Source: Synechococcus sp. GFB01 (GTDB lineage: Bacteria; Cyanobacteriota; Cyanobacteriia; PCC-6307; Cyanobiaceae). From it: 9,915 nt of DNA. Shown here piece by piece: positions 6,935 through 9,915 of the stretch (its first letter is position 1; each line of letters starts with the position of its first letter). Under the pieces are notes generated by a model that was not told the DNA's origin, did no database searches, and saw only the letters and a list, made by a program, of their open reading frames with translations. Both the position numbers and the translations under genes were made by a program. The stretch spans positions 37,795 to 47,709 of the forward strand of contig NZ_LFEK01000110.1 in assembly GCF_001039265.1 (NCBI RefSeq). Reading direction: 5' to 3'.

Positions 6935-8049
6935 GCCAGGAAGCGACGGGCCGCCGCCACGATGCGACCACTGGCCTGACCGTCGCCGAAGGGATTGTGG
7001 GCGCGCGCCATTGCCTCGTAGGCAGCCGCATCGGTGAGCAGCTGGCTGGCCTCACGGAGGATGTCAGCGCTGGCTGTACCGATCAGCCGCGCCGTGCCAG
7101 CCTCCACGGCCTCGGGGCGCTCGGTGGTGCGACGCAGCACCAGCACCGGCTTGCCCAGGGCCGGCGCCTCCTCCTGCAGGCCTCCGGAATCGGTCAGCAC
7201 GAGGGTGCAACCGCGCATCGCCGCCACCAGCTGGTCATAGTCGAGCGGCTCGGTGAGGAAGGCGCGCGGGTGAGCGCCCAGCAGCGCCTGCAGCGGCTCG
7301 CGCACGGTGGGGTTACGGTGCAGCGGCAGCAGCAGCGCCGTATCGGGGAAGCGCTCCAGCAGCTGCAGGAAGCCGCCGCCGATCTCAGCGAGGCGCTCTC
7401 CCCAGTTCTCGCGGCGATGCACCGTGGCCAGGATCACCCGCTGCCGCTGCCAGTCGAGGCCGGGGAGTTCATAGGCGGGGGTCCGTTCCGCCATCAGCAG
7501 CAGGGCATCGATCACCGTGTTGCCGGTGGTGAGCACCTCGCCGATCACACCGGAGGCGCGGCAGTTGGCCGCCGAACGCTCGGTGGGGGCGAAGTGCAGC
7601 TGGGCCAGCTGGGAGATCAGGCGCCGGTTGGCCTCCTCCGGGAACGGATCGAAGAGGTTGTCGGTCCGCAGACCGGCCTCCACGTGGCCCACCGGGATCT
7701 GCTCGTAGAAGGCCGCCAGGGCGGAGGCGAAGGCCGTGGTGGTGTCGCCCTGCACCAGCACCAGATCGGGGCGGTGATGGCTGAACTCATCCCGCAGTCC
7801 CTGCAGGGCGGCGCAGGTGATGTGTGTGAGCGTCTGCTGGGGCGCCATCAGAGCCAGGTCGTGGTCGGCCTGGAGACCGAACAGATGCATCACCTGGCTC
7901 ACCATCTCGCGGTGCTGACCGGTGAGCACCACCCGGGTGCGGAAATCCGCGGCGCCCTGGAAGGCCAGGATGACCGGCGCCAGCTTGATCGCCTCGGGCC
8001 GGGTTCCCAGCACGATCGTGACGAGGGGCAAGGGCACCGGCAGGGGCAC
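6931..8049 (-). CDS. wecB: UDP-N-acetylglucosamine 2-epimerase (non-hydrolysing)
   Basis: Cytosolic enzyme interconverting UDP-GlcNAc and UDP-ManNAc, which feeds ManNAc or ManNAcA into surface polysaccharide. It is 372 aa, the usual family length, with a complete motif set: GTRPEAIK (15-22), QGDTTT (100-105), GHVEAGLRT (121-129), PEEANR (137-142), HRREN (211-215), LPLHRNP (241-247), DSGGLQEEAP (287-296), RTTERPEAVEAG (307-318) and HNPFGDGQAS (351-360). The GT-B-like fold and both substrate-binding halves are intact. The start is uncertain: GTG 8049 gives MPLPVPLPLVTIVLGTRP, while GTG 8037 would give a shorter leader closer to typical members. An AGGA lies 13 nt before GTG 8049, a little far for a ribosome site. 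Its TAA shares 4 bp (TTAG, 6931-6934) with the adaptor stop. No other glycan gene is in the window. Confidence 0.95.
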   Translation of the reverse strand: MPLPVPLPLVTIVLGTRPEAIKLAPVILAFQGAADFRTRVVLTGQHREMVSQVMHLFGLQADHDLALMAPQQTLTHITCAALQGLRDEFSHHRPDLVLVQGDTTTAFASALAAFYEQIPVGHVEAGLRTDNLFDPFPEEANRRLISQLAQLHFAPTERSAANCRASGVIGEVLTTGNTVIDALLLMAERTPAYELPGLDWQRQRVILATVHRRENWGERLAEIGGGFLQLLERFPDTALLLPLHRNPTVREPLQALLGAHPRAFLTEPLDYDQLVAAMRGCTLVLTDSGGLQEEAPALGKPVLVLRRTTERPEAVEAGTARLIGTASADILREASQLLTDAAAYEAMARAHNPFGDGQASGRIVAAARRFLA

Positions 8050-8155
8050 AGACGTGGCGGGATCCTACGGAGACCGGCCGGGGCACCCGTTCCGAAAGGG
8101 TGGCCGCCAGCGCCGAAACCCGCACAAGCGTGGAATGGTTCGAGCCGCGCCCTCG

Positions 8156-8386
8156 ATGGTGCACCCCCTGTACCGCCATCCCCGTTGCCTGCGGCGGCCT
8201 GGATGGCCCCCCGATGACGACATCCCGCGCGGCGAACTCGATGAGGTCGAGGAGATCATGCGCCGCAGTCGCTTCGACGGCAGGATGCAGGCCAACCAGT
8301 CCCTCGAGCTGATGGAGGCCGTCCCTGTGGCGACCGATGAAGCGCTTACCCAGAGCCACAGGGCCAGGGGAATCAGGAGTGGCTGA
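8156..8386 (+). CDS. Small protein of unknown function, charged and probably helical
   Basis: A 76-aa reading frame beginning MVHPLYRHPRCLRRPGW, with a strongly charged middle (DDDIPRGELDEVEEIMRRSR, then FDGRMQANQSLELMEAV) that should form amphipathic helix. Third codon positions are almost all G or C, as in the neighbouring genes, and the acidic/amphipathic composition differs from antisense junk. I therefore think it is a real gene, probably cytosolic, with no signal peptide or membrane helix. Other starts are ATG 8135 (seven residues longer) and GTG 8159. No good Shine-Dalgarno site is visible for any of them. The last 14 bp overlap the end of the hli gene tail to tail. It diverges from wecB across about 106 bp. 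I do not recognise the family and propose no function. Confidence 0.55.
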   Translation: MVHPLYRHPRCLRRPGWPPDDDIPRGELDEVEEIMRRSRFDGRMQANQSLELMEAVPVATDEALTQSHRARGIRSG

Positions 8387-8651
8387 GTCGGGCGATCAGC
8401 AGCACGCTCAGTCCCACAGCCAGGCCCAGCATGGCCAGGCGGCCATTCCAGATCTCCGCCTGAGGCGTGAAGCCGCGCCGCCAGGCGTTCAGCTCCTCGG
8501 AGCTCACCGGCTCGACAATCGGTTGGTCGACAGGCGGTTGCTGGCCGCTCTGGTGCTCGAGCTCCTGCGGGTCGACGCCCTTGGACTCGGGTTGCTCGGG
8601 GACGGCCGCTTCGGACCGTGGTCCGTCCGGCTTCCGTTCCGCGGGTTCCAT
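8373..8651 (-). CDS. hli: High-light-inducible (Hli/SCP) chlorophyll-binding protein, long N-terminus
   Basis: Single-helix member of the chlorophyll a/b-binding (LHC) family, 92 aa. Residues 1-55 are hydrophilic and probably disordered, rich in Pro, Glu and Gln. They are followed by RRGFTPQAEIWNGRLAMLGL (58-77), which holds the Hli signature ExxNGRxAM with the chlorophyll ligands Glu66 and Asn69 and the ion-pairing Arg71. The rest (about 72-89) is the single thylakoid-membrane helix, ending LSHS. Hli proteins bind chlorophyll and carotenoid and protect or assist photosystem assembly under excess light. Most are 40-70 aa, so this one has a longer head. I chose ATG 8651; the frame is open upstream into tsaD, but that part is antisense-like Arg/Gly sequence. 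It lies 41 bp downstream of tsaD on the same strand and is probably co-transcribed with it, or has a promoter inside its end. Confidence 0.9.
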   Translation of the reverse strand: MEPAERKPDGPRSEAAVPEQPESKGVDPQELEHQSGQQPPVDQPIVEPVSSEELNAWRRGFTPQAEIWNGRLAMLGLAVGLSVLLIARLSHS

Positions 8652-8692
8652 GGCGACGCAGCAGAGACTGCGATGCCAACTTAGGGGGCTCC

Positions 8693-9760
8693 TCAGAAAG
8701 AGGGTTCGGGAGCGTAGAGCCGCCCCGCCTGCTCCAGGGGCATGCGTGCCGCCACGCCCAGCTCCAGCGGGCTGCAAAGGCCGGCCGAAAGGCGCTCACA
8801 GGCCGCCACGCCGATCATGGCGGCGTTGTCGGTGCAGTAGGCGAGGGGCGCCACACGCCAGTGGAGTCCCTCCCGCCGGCAACGCTCCTCGAGCAGCCCC
8901 CGCAGGCGGCGGTTGGCGGCCACGCCACCCACCAGCACCAGGGTCTCGAGGCCCTGATCGGTGGCACAGCGGCAGCTCCGCTCCACGAGCACCTCGGCCA
9001 CCACCCGCTCGAAGCTGGCCGCCAGATCCGCCACCGGCAGGCACTCACCGCCGTCCGCCTGCACGGCCTCCAGGGCCCGGACCTGGCGCAGCATGGCGGT
9101 CTTGAGGCCGCTGAAACTGAAGTCGTAGGGGTAATAGCCCCCTTCCGGCCGGGAGACGCGCCCCTGGGGCAGGGGGAACCGGAAGGCATCGCCGGCGGCG
9201 GCCGCCCGCTCGATCGCCGGCCCTCCCGGATAGCCGAGACCCAGCAGCCGGGCCACCTTGTCGAAGGCCTCCCCGGCGGCGTCATCGTGACTTCGCCCCA
9301 GCCGCTGGTAGCAGCCTGGACCGTCGACCCGCACCAGCTCCGTGTGACCACCACTCACCAGCAGGACCAGAGAGGGGCCGGGGGGGAGCGGCTCGCCCAA
9401 CTGCACCGAGCAGAGATGACCCTCCAGATGGTGCACCCCGAGATAGGACTTGCCGTAGAGCCGCGCCAGGGTGCGGGCGGTCACCGAGGCCACCAGCAGA
9501 GCCCCGTTGAGTCCGGGGGCCACCGTGGCCGCCACCGCGTCGAGCTGGGCCAGCGCCACGCCACTGTGCGCCACCACCTGATCGATCAGGCCCGGCAGGG
9601 CCTCCACGTGGCGGCGGGAGGCGATCTCCGGCACCACGCCACCCCAGCGGGCATGCTCGGCCACCTGGGAGGCCACGACGCTCGCCAGCACGGTTCGATC
9701 GCGCACGATCGCCGCTGCCGACTCGTCACAACTTGTTTCGAGCGCCAGAACGGTCGGCAT
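8693..9760 (-). CDS. tsaD: tRNA N6-adenosine threonylcarbamoyltransferase TsaD
   Basis: Catalytic subunit for the universal t6A modification at A37 of ANN-decoding tRNAs; it transfers the threonylcarbamoyl group made by TsaC and works with TsaB and TsaE (formerly Gcp/YgjD). It is 355 aa, with the ASKHA ATPase fold. Visible motifs are ALETSCDES (6-14), SQVAEH (31-36), PEIASRRH (44-51), the metal site HLEGH with His111 and His115 (the usual Met is Leu here, which leaves the ligands intact), SGGHTEL (136-142), [16 protein letters not shown] (159-174), FSFSGLKTA (214-222), [10 protein letters not shown] (278-287) and the metal-binding Asp311 in CTDNAAMIG. The start ATG 9760 is fixed by the conserved N-terminus, with GAGG three bases upstream. 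It diverges from psaF across 64 bp and is followed by hli on the same strand. Confidence 0.97.
   Translation of the reverse strand: MPTVLALETSCDESAAAIVRDRTVLASVVASQVAEHARWGGVVPEIASRRHVEALPGLIDQVVAHSGVALAQLDAVAATVAPGLNGALLVASVTARTLARLYGKSYLGVHHLEGHLCSVQLGEPLPPGPSLVLLVSGGHTELVRVDGPGCYQRLGRSHDDAAGEAFDKVARLLGLGYPGGPAIERAAAAGDAFRFPLPQGRVSRPEGGYYPYDFSFSGLKTAMLRQVRALEAVQADGGECLPVADLAASFERVVAEVLVERSCRCATDQGLETLVLVGGVAANRRLRGLLEERCRREGLHWRVAPLAYCTDNAAMIGVAACERLSAGLCSPLELGVAARMPLEQAGRLYAPEPSF
9725..9741 (+). promoter_or_regulatory. Possible HLR1-like regulatory element for psaF inside the tsaD start
   Basis: GTCACAACTTGTTTCGA includes the palindrome ACAA-C-TTGT. Its left half, GTCACAA, is one base from the GTTACAA half-site of HLR1, the RpaB-binding box known upstream of cyanobacterial photosystem I genes; the right half does not match well. 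It lies 84-100 bp before the psaF ATG. A weak -10-like TACTGT at 9780-9785 would place it about 50-67 bp upstream of transcription start, the position at which RpaB is reported to activate photosystem I genes. It falls on tsaD codons ACA-AGT-TGT, which are unusually A/T-ending for this DNA. This is a suggestive match only. Confidence 0.2.
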
Positions 9761-9824
9761 CGTCCTCAGCCGGGTCTCCTACTGTCCGCCAGTGACATCC
9801 TGCCCCGCGACGCCCTTCCCGGTC

Positions 9825-9915
9825 ATGCGCCGTCTTTTCGCGATCCTGCTTTCGGCCTTCCTGATCTTCGGCCTGGCCCCGGTGGCCAAGGCTGATGGTT
9901 CCGTGGCAGGCCTCA
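9825..9915 (+). CDS. psaF: Photosystem I reaction centre subunit III (PsaF), 5' part only
   Basis: The window ends after 30 codons. The visible part is the signal peptide and the first mature residues: MRRLFAILLSAFLIFGLAPV, then AKAD, then GSVAGL. Cleavage is expected after AKA, because PsaF is partly exposed on the thylakoid lumen side, where it helps dock plastocyanin or cytochrome c6. The signal peptide and the ADxxVAGL start match what I remember of marine Synechococcus PsaF, which usually reads ADVAGLTPC; here two residues (Gly-Ser) appear inserted after the Asp. The tsaD/psaF divergent arrangement is also familiar from picocyanobacteria, where psaJ normally follows. No Shine-Dalgarno sequence is obvious before ATG 9825, which is common for these organisms. 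Confidence 0.9.
   Translation, partial: MRRLFAILLSAFLIFGLAPVAKADGSVAGL

Noticed and set aside
8050..8155. Regulatory hairpin or riboswitch upstream of wecB
   Set aside because: Only a 5-bp CACCC/GGGTG pairing with a 9-base loop is visible. No known riboswitch core and no terminator are seen.
8618..9895. 425-codon plus-strand open frame antisense to tsaD
   Set aside because: GC-rich DNA gives long antisense frames. tsaD on the other strand has every family motif, while this frame is His/Gly/Gln-rich with no recognisable motif and also runs over psaF.
1..9915. Mobile elements, CRISPR arrays, tRNA or rRNA genes, phage or toxin-antitoxin modules
   Set aside because: No transposase motifs, spaced direct repeats, cloverleaf sequences or integrase motifs were seen on either strand. 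The region reads as ordinary chromosomal core.

Overview
The window looks like chromosomal DNA from an alpha-cyanobacterium of the Synechococcus/Cyanobium type. The evidence is a 5' fragment of psaF (photosystem I subunit III), a high-light-inducible (Hli) chlorophyll-binding protein, and a secreted alpha/beta hydrolase carrying the cyanobacterial DUF1400-type N-terminal domain. Base composition is strongly G+C-rich, genes are tightly packed with few gaps above 100 bp, and I found no exact copy of HIP1 (GCGATCGC), the palindrome abundant in many other cyanobacteria. No mobile element, CRISPR array, tRNA or rRNA is visible.

Layout, left to right. (1) A DppB-type ABC permease (+), possibly overlapping the end of an upstream gene by ATGA. 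(2) A convergent DUF1400/alpha-beta hydrolase (-) whose 3' end overlaps the permease by 56 bp. (3) A divergent MFS transporter (+) whose 5' end abuts or overlaps that of the hydrolase. (4) Two small divergent genes: a 67-aa acidic cytosolic protein (-) and a 139-aa secreted protein (+). (5) ychF/engD (-). (6) An RND/HlyD-type efflux adaptor (+) interrupted by a one-base frameshift. (7) wecB, UDP-GlcNAc 2-epimerase (-), sharing 4 bp with the adaptor's stop codon. (8) A small, probably real, unknown 76-aa gene (+). (9) An hli gene (-) just downstream of tsaD (-). (10) The start of psaF (+), divergent from tsaD.

Functionally this is mostly housekeeping and core picocyanobacterial content: translation quality (ychF, tsaD), photosynthesis (psaF, hli), envelope or nucleotide-sugar chemistry (wecB) and transport (permease, MFS, adaptor). 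The genes do not form one pathway, and most neighbours sit on opposite strands. The only likely co-transcribed pair is tsaD-hli.

I see no convincing new multi-gene system. The points most worth checking are the frameshifted adaptor, the three small uncharacterised or extended proteins, the dyad in front of the adaptor, and an AT-rich codon island inside the tsaD start that could be part of the psaF promoter.
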